From Trichomonas vaginalis G3 (Eukaryota > Parabasalia > Trichomonadida > Trichomonadidae): a stretch of 64,000 nucleotides of DNA. The stretch's first letter is position 1; every line of letters begins with the position of its first letter. The stretch covers positions 33,820,082 to 33,884,081 of the forward strand of contig NC_067207.1 of the NCBI RefSeq assembly GCF_026262505.1, in the 5' to 3' direction. Under the pieces are notes generated by a model, which saw nothing but the letters and a program-made list of their open reading frames with translations, was not told the origin of the DNA and searched no databases. A program made the position numbers and the translations under genes. Below are positions 47,229-58,786 of this stretch, in pieces.

Positions 47229-47903
47229 ATGTCCGAACAAGCACCGAAGCCAAACTCAATGGCAGATGTCCTTTCAAGGTTGCCAGACAAGCGCCCAATT
47301 CAAATTCAAATTGCCCAATTGAAAGCTCATCTGACAAACACCATTAAGACTCTCCAAAGTAGTCTTATGACAGAGATGACCAATCTCAAAGCCAATGTCC
47401 TCACGAACCAAGCTTCCAATGAGAAAGTCCTGAACGATTTCGCGGAAACCTTGCGCCAATACGACATAGAGAACCAAAACCTTGCCCGACTCATCTACCG
47501 TTTCTTCGAAGAGATAGACGCCATCTGGAAGGTACTCGGAAAGGACAGAACATGCAACACCGTACTTCGTGAACACAGAATTGCCGAAGGTATTATCAAA
47601 GAAGAGGAAGAAGAGGAAGAAGAGGAAGAAGAGGAAGTTTGGGCAACCCTTGTTGCCGATGACGCTTACGAAATTTCCCAACCCTACCCATACAAAATCC
47701 GCAACAGGGAGACCGGCAAGGTTCTTACCCCAGTCCTCAACAACTTGGGACACTTGAACCTTAACCTTCGGAATTACGGTTCAATTTCCATGGGAAGGCT
47801 TGTCGGTATGCAATGGGTTCCAAATCCAGACAAGAAGACGAGGGTCAGACACATTGACGGTGACAAGCTCAACAACCGTAAGGAGAACCTCGAGTGGTTC
47901 TAA
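47229..47903 (+). CDS. HNH-type protein with coiled-coil start, 224 residues
   Basis: N-terminal coiled coil (LKAHLTNTIKTLQSSLMTEM), a poly-Glu run (about residues 118-130, from GAGGAAGAA repeats) and a C-terminal segment VRHIDGDKLNNRKENLEWF, which is the second half of an HNH_3-type homing-endonuclease domain as found after NUMOD4 modules in phages and large viruses. The protein ends right after that motif. Starts after CTTCATTTTTTCGATG. Role unknown; DNA binding or nicking is inferred. Confidence 0.68.
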   Translation: MSEQAPKPNSMADVLSRLPDKRPIQIQIAQLKAHLTNTIKTLQSSLMTEMTNLKANVLTNQASNEKVLNDFAETLRQYDIENQNLARLIYRFFEEIDAIWKVLGKDRTCNTVLREHRIAEGIIKEEEEEEEEEEEEVWATLVADDAYEISQPYPYKIRNRETGKVLTPVLNNLGHLNLNLRNYGSISMGRLVGMQWVPNPDKKTRVRHIDGDKLNNRKENLEWF

Positions 47904-47952
47904 GAGTAAAAAAATTTTATTTTAGGGGGAAACCCCAAGTAAATTTAGGTGT

Positions 47953-48216
47953 TTATTTGGATAAGTATGTTAAATTAAGGGTAATTTGCAAAATTAGTTC
48001 CCGACCTTTGAATTGGACTCTTTCGTTATCCCAGTTGCGTAGGAGGTCGTCCCAGAGGAGTTGGTAGAATTGCCAATCCAAGGACGATTTGTCCTCCCAG
48101 GCATTGAGGATGTACTGCTCGTAGAGTTTCATGACCTCTGCCTTGCACCAGACACCCTCTCCCTTGGAACGTAAGGCTTCTTCGAAGTGCTCGAATGCGA
48201 TTGGCTGCTTGACCAT
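47953..48216 (-). CDS. Small helical protein, 87 residues
   Basis: Start set at MVKQPIAFEHFEEALRSKGE, just after GTGTCATTTCGG, an initiator-like box. Trp-rich helices (NAWEDKSSLDWQFYQLLWDD). No family recognised. Confidence 0.55.
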   Translation of the reverse strand: MVKQPIAFEHFEEALRSKGEGVWCKAEVMKLYEQYILNAWEDKSSLDWQFYQLLWDDLLRNWDNERVQFKGRELILQITLNLTYLSK

Positions 48217-48420
48217 CCGAAATGACACTTTTTGTCCGTTTGGTCAATGTTCGTGTCTCGTGCCATAGTCGACGAAAATACAGACAAACAGGTTATATAT
48301 GATTTGAGACCAAGAATGGTGTAACTCGACCTGTCCGATTCAAAGACTCCGAGGGCGACCATGAAATTAAACGGAAATTAGCTAGGAAGGAATATAAAAA
48401 TTTTTATTTCATGCAATGTT

Positions 48421-49220
48421 TTATTTCTGTGCCGTCTTCAAGTATGCCCAGTACTTACGCTTGGAGAGGACATGAACTTCGGTGAAAATTTTGTCCAATT
48501 TGAATTGACCCATCTTCTCACCGACCATGCCCATTTCAATGAGTTTGTTTGTACCTTCTTCGTTCGTCATGAGTGCGTCAATGTTCTCATAGTAAACCAC
48601 AACTTTGGATTTGACTTCGGAGAAGAATTTGTTGTAGTTGTCAAGGACTGCTTTTGCGAACTGAGGGTAAGACCAATGTTCGACAATAGGTTTTAATTGG
48701 TTACTAAGCCACTTTGACCTTGAGTGAATTCGTACTTCAAAACAAAAGGAGAAAAACCTTTCAACAAAGTTGTCGACCTTCTCATAATGTTTACTCTTCA
48801 TCTCTTGAGGTTTCTTAATGGAATATCCCCATGTCGAATTCATAAGCAATTTGAGTGTCATTGCAAGTTTGGGGTTTGAAGCTTTCCTAATATCATACAG
48901 TTGTTGTATGACTTTTCCAACTGTATAGTTCCTTCCCGGGAACTCACCATCTTCGTTTGGAATTCCAGTCGGAATATATTGGACAAACCTCATGTATGCA
49001 GCGTTAAGGTCGACATAGTATATCTTTTCGTTTGAGTCGAACTTGTCGCAACCAATTGGTCCAGTTTGTGGAAATTCAAGTGAGTCTCTTATCTTCTGAG
49101 AAACTTCTCCTGTTATCTCATAAACATCGTCGAAGCAACCTGTTTCATATAAAACCTTCTGACCTAACTCAGATGCTCTCCAATACAATTTGACGTCAAT
49201 TGGATGTCTCAATGGAAGTT
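48421..49220 (-). pseudogene. polB: Element Y DNA polymerase B, C-terminal part, interrupted by M2
   Basis: Polymerase landmarks in order: YVDLNAAYMRF (motif A region), TLKLLMNSTWGYS (motif B), VVVYYENIDALM (motif C region) and LSKRKYWAYLK. Only about a quarter of a usual polymerase is here. The rest would lie on the far side of M2, which is inserted at 49221. It is distant from the M1 and M2 polymerases. The frame has no ATG near its 5' limit, as expected for an interrupted gene. Confidence 0.78.
49215..49220. repeat. Presumed target duplication of M2, left (GAAGTT)
   Basis: Six bases directly outside AGTTAGTATAC. The partner lies outside the window. Confidence 0.5.
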
Positions 49221-49231
49221 AGTTAGTATAC

Positions 49232-49276
49232 CTAAGTCGTGTACTGAGGCACTGCGCGCCTCCGTACACAACTTAG
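49232..49276. repeat. M2 terminal hairpin, loop ACTGCGC
   Basis: 19-base arms (CTAAGTCGTGTAC.GAGGC and partner) pair at 17 of 19 positions round ACTGCGC. The stem sequence is quite unlike that of M1. Confidence 0.9.
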
Positions 49277-49401
49277 CTGTTTTGACACTTTACAAAACCA
49301 GTAACGTATATTTTACAACACAAACACAAACACCAACTTAACCTTAAATATTTATAAAGCCGCCAACCACTTCACCTCACTACTGTAAAAAATAAACGTT
49401 C

Positions 49402-49728
49402 TCACTTACAAAAGTATTGCAACTCTTCCCATTGCTGTGCTTCACACAATAGTTCATATTCTTCAGTATCGCTGCTGTCGCTCCAATCGTCAGAGTCAAA
49501 ATCACTGTCAAAATGAATGTTAGTAAGTTTTGACAAAGCTAATGAAACACGTTTACCGTTTGTATCGTATGCTTGTATAAACTTTCCATTCTTCATTCCT
49601 TCATAAACGCTCAAACTAACTTTACCCTTTCTCCCTCGTATCTGATAGAATGTATTTTCACGAGGAACGAAGAACAAATTCTTGAACTCATGACCGTTGT
49701 AGTTTGTTATCTCAATAGTTTTCGTCAT
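49402..49728 (-). CDS. Maverick terminal-repeat gene, 108 residues
   Basis: M2 member of the family at 1584-1904. The acidic tail differs (DSDDWSDSSDTEEYELL) while the first part is nearly unchanged. Reads outward towards the element end. Confidence 0.78.
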   Translation of the reverse strand: MTKTIEITNYNGHEFKNLFFVPRENTFYQIRGRKGKVSLSVYEGMKNGKFIQAYDTNGKRVSLALSKLTNIHFDSDFDSDDWSDSSDTEEYELLCEAQQWEELQYFCK

Positions 49729-49817
49729 TTACATCCAAATAAAATAAAAAATAAACTTAAAAATTAATGATATCACCACCCTCACACGTATGAAAACATA
49801 GCGCAAAAATAAATTTA

Positions 49818-49865
49818 GGTGAAGTGGTGAGATCTCACCTCTTTTTTCACCTGTTTTTTCACCCT
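49818..49865 (-). promoter_or_regulatory. AGATCT-centred modular palindrome (GGTGA type)
   Basis: Minus-strand reading: GGGTGAAAAAACAGGTGAAA, then GAGGTGAGATCTCACCAC, TTCACC, TAAATTTATTTTTG. Stands upstream of the terminal-repeat gene as in M0; M1 lacks it at this place. Confidence 0.66.
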
Positions 49866-49895
49866 AGCCGCAAAGCGGCTCTGACCCTTTGGGTC
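49866..49895. repeat. GC double palindrome, intergenic
   Basis: AGCCGCAAAGCGGCT followed by GACCCTTTGGGTC. Absent at the matching site of M1. Confidence 0.75.
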
Positions 49896-49911
49896 TGTTG
49901 AATTCATTACT

Positions 49912-50148
49912 TTATAACTCTCTTCCTTTCTCCAACTCTTCTAACTTCTTCTTAAGTTCAGCAATGTTGTCCTCATGAAGTTTAATCTTTCTCAAAATTC
50001 CTTCTTTATCTAATGGTTGCTTTATCTTTCTAAACTGAACTCTACCATCCTTCATAGTATGAACGTAAAAACCTTCTGGAACCGCTCCTGATTTAATGTA
50101 TTCTACCAAAAATTTTTGTTTCATTGCTTCAGTGACTTTAGTCGTCAT
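49912..50148 (-). CDS. Small Maverick protein with 'YV..DG..RK.K.PL' motif, 78 residues
   Basis: M2 copy of 7120-7362, nearly identical up to the last few residues. Confidence 0.68.
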   Translation of the reverse strand: MTTKVTEAMKQKFLVEYIKSGAVPEGFYVHTMKDGRVQFRKIKQPLDKEGILRKIKLHEDNIAELKKKLEELEKGREL

Positions 50149-50189
50149 TTTACTCTAAATAAAATGTTCAAATAAAATAAAACTAACAT

Positions 50190-50668
50190 TATTTTTTCAG
50201 TAAGGAAAACGCAGGAGTTTTACGATTTATTTGAGGAGTAGGTTCTGGTTTAAATGTTGGAGTCGGTTTTGGAGTTGACTTTTGAACAGGAGTTTGTACT
50301 TTCATAGGTTCAGGAGTCATTGAAGGTGTTGTTTGTGAAGGCGTTGGTTTTTGACGTTGGTTTTGGCGGATGGTGTCGGAGTTTGTTCAAATTCAGCTAC
50401 TTCAGTATTATTTATAACATTTGCTTTGTTTCTTTTTCAACATCATTACTGCTCCTGCTGTAGCTAGCAAACCTAGTGGGAGACCATATCTTATATAAGG
50501 ACTTGACCAAATGCTATTTTTGACAGGAGCTGGTGGAACACCTAACCTTGGGTGAAACTGCTCTTTGCCATTGTGCAGCTCGTAAGAAATATTCATAGGT
50601 GCTCCATAATCGTTTGGTAAAGTTTGTTTCATAGATGGTGAAGGTTCACGAGAGCTTGATGAACTCAT
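50190..50668 (-). pseudogene. Single-pass membrane protein with Pro/Thr-rich tail, broken
   Basis: M2 copy of 7411-7868. Hydrophobic segment YGLPLGLLATAGAVMML retained. About two breaks. Confidence 0.5.
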
Positions 50669-50690
50669 TTATAGCTTTAAAATAACGTTC

Positions 50691-52272
50691 ATCCTTTATT
50701 CCTCACTGTCGTCCGTAGCTAAGTTATAGTCATCTAATCTTATTATGGGGATTCCATTAGCACGCACCTGAATGGCAAAGCAACAATCCCTCATAAATCC
50801 AATAAGTGGCTTTGGTACATTTTCAGTTGTAGTTCAATAGGTCCTTTAACAGACAATTTGTATGTTATTGGAGCAGTAGATGTTTGACCTTGCTGGAAGC
50901 AAAAGTCCACTTCTGTTGGAAAACCACATAAGAAATGTGTGTTGTCATAGCTATCCCATTTATGTTCCACACTACCATCATCCACCAATGACCTCATAAC
51001 ATCTTCATTAAATCCTATCATATCATTGTTTGTATTGCAGGCGTTCGCAACCATTTCATAAAATACAGGTCCATATGATTTTTCAGGTTCTGCAGGCATA
51101 TTTCCATAAGCTCCCATGGAAAGCTGAAGATATTTAAACTTAGGGTTCTCAAATTAACATAATAGTTGTCTTTCTTTCTAAATAGTGCCCAAATACTTTT
51201 AACATTAATAGGCGTATAAGCTGCTGTAAATGTTGCACTTGAACTATCTGTATTCTTTGAGAATGAACCGTCCATAGGAATCCAATCCATAACTTTAACA
51301 GGAAAACATAAAGCCTCGTTTGTATAATGTTCTACAAGTTCTGTATAAATGTTAGGGTCTAAAGAGAATGACTTTGGATGAATGAAACATTCATTAAAAT
51401 CCATCTTTGTTCGAAATAGTTGCTGGGTTACAGTTGTAATAGTAACTGTTCCACTAGCTTTACTGCCTTCGTTATCATAGTGAATGGTTCATTCCATGGA
51501 ACAAATTTATTTGTCGGTGGATTTGAATCTGAAGCAAATGCAACTTTAAGAGTTGGATTGAAAGCAATGATATCATTTACAGATATAGATGTGCATTGTA
51601 AGGCGTCGCTACTGAAACTTTACTTTAAAGCTGAATGTTTCCTGCAAAAGCTGGAATAAATTCGAATAGCTTCTAATGGAAGGAATCTTCTACAGGAATT
51701 CTTAAACGAAGCTTTAAATCAAATGATTTTCCTGCTGTAATGGACCACTAACAATTTGTTCCTGTTCTGCATGTTTCCCGAATGACTCCATACATCTTCA
51801 TGTCGAGTCTTTGAGAAAACATCTACTTTCTTTATTTGTTCGGTAGTTTGTGAGTTTGAAGTTATATATGCTTCTTCTCTTGCGTTGTTCTTGAGAATAT
51901 ACGATACGACCATTTGCAAGGATTTGATATCCAGCAAACTGCATAGAAAGCGTCATCGAAACCAATCCAAAATCCTGGTGGGTTTGTTTTATTGGAACCT
52001 GAACCAATTTCTTTATCTACAATAAATTGACCTTCCATTTTATACGTAATGAATGTATTGTAAAGGTCCAACATATTTTCACCAGGAGGTGAGAGATTGA
52101 ATGTTACCCATGTGTTATCTTTAGCAGTTCCAGGTTGTGATGGAATCTTTGCGTCAGAATATTTTCTATTAGTGTCACCAATTTGAACTGCATTGTCTAT
52201 GATATCGAAATATGAGCGAATCTGATGAATATGCTCTGCTGGAGTAAATTCGTTTAACTGTTCGTTCTGCAT
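50691..52272 (-). pseudogene. MCP: Maverick major capsid protein, broken
   Basis: M2 copy of 7899-9472, over 95 percent identical at base level. Several breaks, more than in M1. Confidence 0.7.
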
Positions 52273-52299
52273 GTATTTACTTCGGATAAAAATATCTAT

Positions 52300-52733
52300 T
52301 TACTTCATTATTCTCACTCTTCTTCTTGGCATTCGTGGTGGAAGTTGTTTCTTGACATTTTCAATGAACTGTACATTCTCTTTTGTCTCAACTTCTTTTC
52401 ACTGGCGGGTCAGGATTCTTTGACTCGTTTGTTTTTCAATGAAATTCACGAACTTTGCAATAAGCTCTTGGTTCGTTATTGAAAGTACATCTGGCTTCTT
52501 TTCTTCTGGTTCTATTGACTTTTCAGTTTGAACAGAAGGTTTTATATGGGCTTCGTGACTTCACCCTTGCCATGCACCTTAATGTTGTCGCTTTCTGCAT
52601 TCGCTAATGGAACCTTTCTTTTTCTTACGTATATTTTACCATCTTTACTCTGACTTACATAATAGAAAGGATGTTGTATTCCTCTTGCGTCATTTAATAT
52701 AATAGACTCTCGCTCTGATTTTGACAAGCTCAT
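52300..52733 (-). pseudogene. Basic Maverick protein, broken
   Basis: M2 copy of 9500-9931. Begins MSLSKSERESIILNDARG. About three breaks. Confidence 0.48.
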
Positions 52734-52777
52734 TTTACATCGGTTAAAGTTTAATTTTGTTTTTTATCTGCAGTCAA

Positions 52778-53051
52778 ATGACTCAGACAAGCCTCTACGG
52801 ACAAGACCCAAGGGGTCATAGATGTTGAAGCATTGAAGAAAGAAATTCGTGAGCAAATTTTATCCGAACTGAAGGAACAAAAACAAGAACAAAAGCCAGA
52901 GAGACCAAAGAGAAAACTTAGTGAAAAACAACTAGCTGCATTAGCTGCTGGAAGACAGAAGAACCCACGTTTGCTGGCGAAAAAAGCTAGAGAAGAAGCA
53001 AAAGCAAAGGAAGAACAAAAAGCAAAGGAAGCTGAAGCAAAGAAAGAGTAA
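52778..53051 (+). pseudogene. Lys/Glu/Ala-rich helical protein, broken
   Basis: M2 copy of 9977-10245, with the C-terminal KEEQKAKEAEAKKE run clear. The start is after TTTTTTATCTGCAGTCAAATG. About one break. Confidence 0.5.
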
Positions 53052-53073
53052 ATGGTTTATTTTTATCCAAACT

Positions 53074-53937
53074 AAATGTATAGACAAATACCTTTATCTG
53101 TTGCGTTCAGTAGTGAAAACCCTGACGTCAAAATAAAGGGGAACAGAGTAACGTTTAAGTTTCCAACAGACTGGATTGTGAACATAAATGAAGAGAAGTA
53201 CATTGGCATAACATCTATGTATATAACACGACTGTGCTTTCAGAAAGGTTGACTTTATACTTCAAGTCGAGATAGAAAATGACGAACAGTCTTTAAGCGC
53301 CCAAAACATTCACATATACAAATACTTTAAAGACGATACAACATTGTTGCAATGTATGATTTCATTTAATGAGATGTTCGAGAAAAAGTTCAATATTGAA
53401 GTACAAACTTTACAGCCTTTACGTGAGTTTCTTGCACAACTGAAAGAAGAAGGTAGTCAGCCACAACTTATAGACTTTCATTATGAATTTAATGAAAATG
53501 AAGATGGAACTCATGACTGTCAGTTTGTTATATATTCACCATTCAATGAAGTCGCTAAAAAGAAAGAAAATCCATTACGTATAAGGTTTCAAATCTCTGA
53601 ACCCAATGAAGACTTCAAGAATGTTTTCAATTATGATGCAATACTTCCGAGGAAAAATGAATTTTCAAAGATTGTAACACCTGGCATTTGGGATAGAAAG
53701 CAAGCTATATTATATTCAAACTTAAGTAAGGGAGTTGAAAATGAGTTCATTGGTCATACAAGAACTTCACCACTGTCAAATCCTAAGTATTACAAGCTTA
53801 CTGGCTTCAATCGTGAGTTTTGGATAGACATGTTCTCCACTCATGACCATAAGTGCCCAGTGTTCTTACCTCCAGATGGGAAAGATTGTTTATACATTGA
53901 AGCACAATTGTTAAACTCTACAATAGCTGTATTGTAA
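53074..53937 (+). pseudogene. Virion-like protein, about 287 residues, broken
   Basis: M2 copy of 10270-11122, better preserved there. Ends TIAVL, followed by the GC palindrome GCCGCTAGCGGC at 53961. About one break. Confidence 0.6.
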
Positions 53938-54018
53938 ATGACCACATAGGCTTCGCCCATGCCGCTAGCGGCTTATTTTTATCACAAATGACCTCATTGC
54001 TGACAAAAATAAATGACC

Positions 54019-57000
54019 TCAGAACTTCAACTTACGAATAAAGCTTGTTTTAGTCGTTATTGAAAAGTTGAACTTTTCAGCAAAGCAAGGTTGACATGAC
54101 TTACATAAGTCGAATGCAATCTCTTGACCATCATAAAGTGCTTTGTAAAGTTTCATTAAACTGAACTCAGAGTCTTTGTCATATGTTCCAACAGGTATGT
54201 GAATGTTCTTATCTTCATTGTAATAGCATTGTATAGCTTCAGGAAACATTTCATTAGCGGTTAAAGCAATAACATCTTGCTTCACGCCTTTCATTCTGCA
54301 GTGAAATGCAACTTCATTTAAATCATTCGTGAGTAAGTCTATGTAGGTCTTCTTTCCACAGAAAATACTTTTATAAGCTAAACTTTGTTTTCCAGGTGTT
54401 ATTTCTGCAAAGTCGCTATGAAATTGACCAAGGTTCTTTCCTATAAGTTCTCTACCGTATCTCTTCTTAAACTCTGCTGCAAGCTTTGGGATGTCTTCAT
54501 TATATAAGTGCATACTGTCGGTATCCTGGTAAAATATTTGAAGACCCATGTCCTCTGCAGTACAGAATACTTCATTCATAATACGTTTTGACATAGACAG
54601 AATATTAACACCAAGTGGACAGAAGTTAAAGTGTCTGCAAATGCTTTTCGTTAGCTTGAAAATAGTTTTATCTGAACCATCCAAACCTTCGAACTTCACT
54701 ATATGGTTGTAATTTCTTATAGCATATCTTATAGCATCTTTGTCATCTACTATGGTTATTTTTGACTCAATAGGAGATAGAATAGTTTTGCCATAAATGC
54801 TGTTCAGAATGAGTTTTATAATTTCTTGTAAGGGGTTTTCTTCTTTCTTATACTTTAACCTTAACTCAAACAACTTCTTTACTTCATCTCTTATTCTCAT
54901 ATCTCTGTTTCCATCGTAATAGTATCCTTGCAACACTTCACATTTGACACCTTGATATTTTATGAGGTCTTGTAATGTTATATGGTCAACATACATGAGA
55001 CAGCAAGTGTTTGAACTTCTTGGAACGTTAAGTTCTGGATTTAGTTCAGGGTCGCAAACTATTAAATGAAAGTGTCTGGGTATACCAATCTCTGTTATCT
55101 TAATGAGAACAAAGAAGCCAGACATAAACTTTTCACCAATGGGTTCCTTTTGGTCATCATCGAATAAATGTCTCATGAGATACTCTGTGTTTAACATTTC
55201 TTCCTTCAATACTTTTGGAATACCTTCTAAAGTATAAAGTCTTGCTATAGCTGAAGGATATAATGAAACAGTGTCGAAGTCAGCAATGAGTTTCTTTTTG
55301 CTCTTTTGTTTCATGTTATCTGACAACATACATCTTCCACCTTGAATGCATCTCGAAATAAATTCTCTTGGTTTATTTGAGAGGTCATAAAGATTTCCAT
55401 TCGGGAAGTATACTCTGTTCTCAAACAATTTGTTAGCAATTGAACAAATACTAACGTAGTCATAAACGTTTAAATCAAACTCTTTCAATAAGTCATTGCG
55501 GAACTTTACAAAACCTTCTCTTAAAATTCTTACATCTTGTTTGCAGTAAAACGTGCTATATTTTTCTAAGTCGAAGTGGTTCTCATCTATTCTGCAACCT
55601 TTGATGGAATCTATGTTTTTCATAAATGTATCTGCATCCCGGATAAACTTACATGCTTCAGAAATGACACCAGTTCTGTTGTCATTTGCTAACAAAACAC
55701 TGCTGTAGTAGTTATATGGAAATACTTCTTTCGGTCCTGTTTGTAAGTTAAACATAGCAGGAAATAGTTTAAGCTTCTTATTTATAACACTGTAAGAGTC
55801 TTTTATAATAATTGCCCGTCCTTTATATAAACCAGTTATTTGCATTGTTCGTGAACCTTTAATGATGGGAGTTCCTTTCACTTCTGTCATGTGTCTTAAG
55901 ATGAAGTTTATGTCATAACTGAGGTTGTGAAAATATATTAAACTCTTGTCAGGGAGTCGTTCCAAAAATTCTGTTGCACAGTTCTGACCCCATATGCTTT
56001 CACTCACTGAACCATCTTCACTGTCGTAACATATGTTAAAAGCTTTATGAAAGCCATCAGTACTGCACTCAAAGTCAGCAAAGAAAACGTGCTCAGGAAT
56101 GAACTTACATTTAGCTTTATTTACTTCTTTTGACTCTGCTTTCTTCTTCAGTTGTACACAATACTTTGGAGCATATGTCAAATCTTTAAATGGTGCAAGG
56201 TTCTGTTTATATAAGTCAGTAGTATATGTGAAAAGTTCTCCATAAGAAATAGGTTCAAAATTTGCACTCCCACAATGTTTTCATAACATCCCATAACGGT
56301 GTTGTTCTATCATAACGAACTACATATTTATCTTCTCTCTTTGTATAAATCTTCATTTGTTTCTCAATGTTCATTCCACCACAAGCTTTGAGAATTTCTA
56401 TATAGTTGTGAATGAAATATGTTGTCATTGGTAATCTTTCGTTTAGCATGTAGTGGTCTTCAACAAGAAGTAAGTCAATAGTTCTAACAGTTTCACATTC
56501 TTTTGGTATGTATCTCTTTATTTCATTATGTCTTGAGTCATTGAAATAACCAATGGTAACATTAAATGCTATACCTGTTGCGTCAGAAATTTCTTGTACT
56601 TTACTTTGAGGAAAGTCTCTAACACGAATGACTTCTCTCATGTGGTCAATAGTTTCTTCATTTACTCCAGCCTGAATGCAAGCATAAACGAAACAATTGT
56701 CTTCTGTCATAAGTGTGCAGTTCTTTTGTTCAGTTCATTGAAGATTTGGTAGCGTTCAAGATTTATAGGTAATGTGCAAAGATACTTCCAGAACTGACCG
56801 CTTCTCTTCTTATAAAACTTCTTTTCACCATTATCTTTCCAAAAGCTTTCTATAAGTGCTGGGTTTCCTGTTTGCTTAAGAGCTTCCAAAATGGCTTTCT
56901 GGTCATTTGTCAGTGTGCTTTCATCTCTATATGGTCTCTTTTTTGGTTTGCCTTTCTTTACATCTGACATCGTTAAGCCTTCATATTCTGTTAAATCATA

Positions 57001-57933
57001 CATCTTTATTTCAGTAAGATTCTTTATGTTTGTCAAGAAGAAGTCATAGTGCATTTCAACAATACCTGCAGCATTTGCTTCTATCTCTGATATAAAGTTC
57101 TCCTTCAAGAGCTGATGTAGTAATGTTCCAATATTATTGAGGTTTAACGTAGAACATTCATACTTTCCACCAAGTTTATAACATACCATCCATCTTTGTT
57201 GTGAGTTTATTTTAATTTTCTCTAAGAGTCTCATGAAAACCTTACCGAAATGTTTGTGTAAGTAGTCTCTGTTTGGTTCATCTAAAGCTTCGATGTTAAA
57301 GTCAATGAGTCTATTGCCTGACTTCACATTTCTCTTCCTATTCTCTTCATCTTTCTTTAACCATCTCTCACCTTCTTTTGGTTTGTCGTCAATGGAACGA
57401 ATGACATCGTTAGCTTTGCGAACTTGTTCTATAGCACTTTTAAACATCTCTCTTCTCTGTTGTTTCAGTGTGTCGTCTCTTCTTCTTGTTTCACCAACGT
57501 TTGCATTTGTTATGTCAAACATCTCTTGACGAACATCATGAGAAAGAGCTTTACGAGTATGACCAACGTTCGCATTTGTTATGTCAAACATCTCTTGACG
57601 AACATCATGAGAAAGAGCTTTACGAGTATGACCAACGTTCGCATTTGTTATGTCAAACATCTCACGCCTTACTTCATGAGGTATTGAACGTCTATGATAT
57701 AAGTCAATAGCAACGTCATTTAAAGGAAATGCTATTGCATGGACTTCGTCCTCGCCGCGTTGCGGCTTTATGAACTCATGAATTCTATCATAACTTATTG
57801 CACCATTATAGTCTTTAATGAAGTCAGCGAGTGCTTTTTTGTTTGTTGCGTAATGCTTTGCTACTTCTATATTAGCTTCTGTAAGAAGTTGTTTTATTTC
57901 CGAGTGTTCTAACTTAGACAACTTCCGATACAT
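54019..57933 (-). pseudogene. polB: Protein-primed DNA polymerase B, broken
   Basis: M2 copy of the M1 polymerase with all exonuclease and polymerase motifs in place, including YQDTDSMHL near 54520. The N-terminal repeat region differs: three copies of a roughly 22-residue unit, with a changed sequence (ALSHDVRQEMFDITNANVGH). About two breaks. Confidence 0.88.
57738..57772. repeat. GC-rich double palindrome inside M2 polB
   Basis: Same 35-base block as 14842-14876. Confidence 0.8.
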
Positions 57934-58023
57934 CTTTAGTAGGAAATAAAAAAATATTTTTTTGAAAAAATTAGATTACATTTTTTAAGTTATTTTTCAA
58001 AATAATTTAATATTTTTATTTTA

Positions 58024-58497
58024 ATGAAACACATGCAAGATTGCAAGTTCTTTTCATACAATGCTCTCGCTACTGCCATCAAGAATGAGTTCAATGGTGC
58101 TTCAAACGTTAATGTTATCTTTAACAAGAAGTTTGTGAAAGAATCTAAGTTTGGTCAGTATGTCAGACCATTAGCTATTGTCATTGACCGCAAACGTTAT
58201 ACTTCACAAGAGTTAGCAGTAGTTTTGAAACAAAAGAGTATCTTCGTGAATGTCAAAGATACTCATTATACTGTTATAAAGAACTCTAACATTGACTTCT
58301 TCAGTATTGCTATGAATCTTTCCGAACAGAAAGAATATAAGAAGGGTGAAACAAATGTGAAATATTATCCTTCATCTCTGAAGACAATAACGAACAAAGA
58401 TGTTATACAGAAATTCTTACCAAAGGTTGAAGAAGCTTCAATTGACATTGACGAAGGAAGTGAAATGGTTGAAGAAATTGACCCTGAAGCTATTTAA
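58024..58497 (+). CDS. Maverick protein of unknown function, 157 residues
   Basis: M2 copy of 15127-15600; whole, with only a few substitutions. Divergent from polB across a spacer of nearly pure A and T. Confidence 0.75.
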   Translation: MKHMQDCKFFSYNALATAIKNEFNGASNVNVIFNKKFVKESKFGQYVRPLAIVIDRKRYTSQELAVVLKQKSIFVNVKDTHYTVIKNSNIDFFSIAMNLSEQKEYKKGETNVKYYPSSLKTITNKDVIQKFLPKVEEASIDIDEGSEMVEEIDPEAI

Positions 58498-58515
58498 GCA
58501 AAAATATATTTTTGG

Positions 58516-58731
58516 TTAGTCTTCATATCGATATTTTACAACAATTCCCCAATGTATAAACTTTTCATACGCTTTTTCATAAGCTTTATATACCTTCAGA
58601 AATTTTGCATAATCTTTAGAAGCATTTAGATATTGTTTAAATGCTTTGTATGTCTTCAGAAATTTTGCATAATCTTTTACATGTTGTTCGTTCTCTTCTT
58701 CTGTCATGAGTTCCGAATATTCTAAATTCAT
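58516..58731 (-). CDS. Small helical protein, 71 residues, M2 only
   Basis: Starts MNLEYSELMTEEENEQHVKD. Contains an internal repeat DYAKFLKTYKAF / DYAKFLKVYKAYE, two copies of a 12-13 residue helix. It lies where M1 has only 19 bases between the neighbouring genes, so it is a gain in M2 or a loss in M1. It starts after a TTTTATCTCATATGAAAG box. No family recognised. Confidence 0.6.
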   Translation of the reverse strand: MNLEYSELMTEEENEQHVKDYAKFLKTYKAFKQYLNASKDYAKFLKVYKAYEKAYEKFIHWGIVVKYRYED

Positions 58732-58786
58732 GTTCTTTCATATGAGATAAAATTTTATAAAAAAAATAAAATTAGCTTAGATTTTT

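Larger units (their letters stand above)
31960..49220. mobile_element. Element Y: diverged Polinton-like virus element, cut by M2
   Basis: A second type of capsid-bearing element: double jelly-roll major capsid, minor capsid, A32-like ATPase, SF3 helicase, KilA-N, HNH protein and the C-terminal half of a family-B DNA polymerase. Neither terminus is identified; the right part lies beyond M2, outside the window. About a dozen breaks. Genes at 33.7-44.6 kb are AT-rich with Maverick-type start boxes; those at 31.9-33.2 and 44.7-49.2 kb are richer in G+C and start at host-like initiators. It is older than M2, which is inserted in its polymerase gene. Confidence 0.75.
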
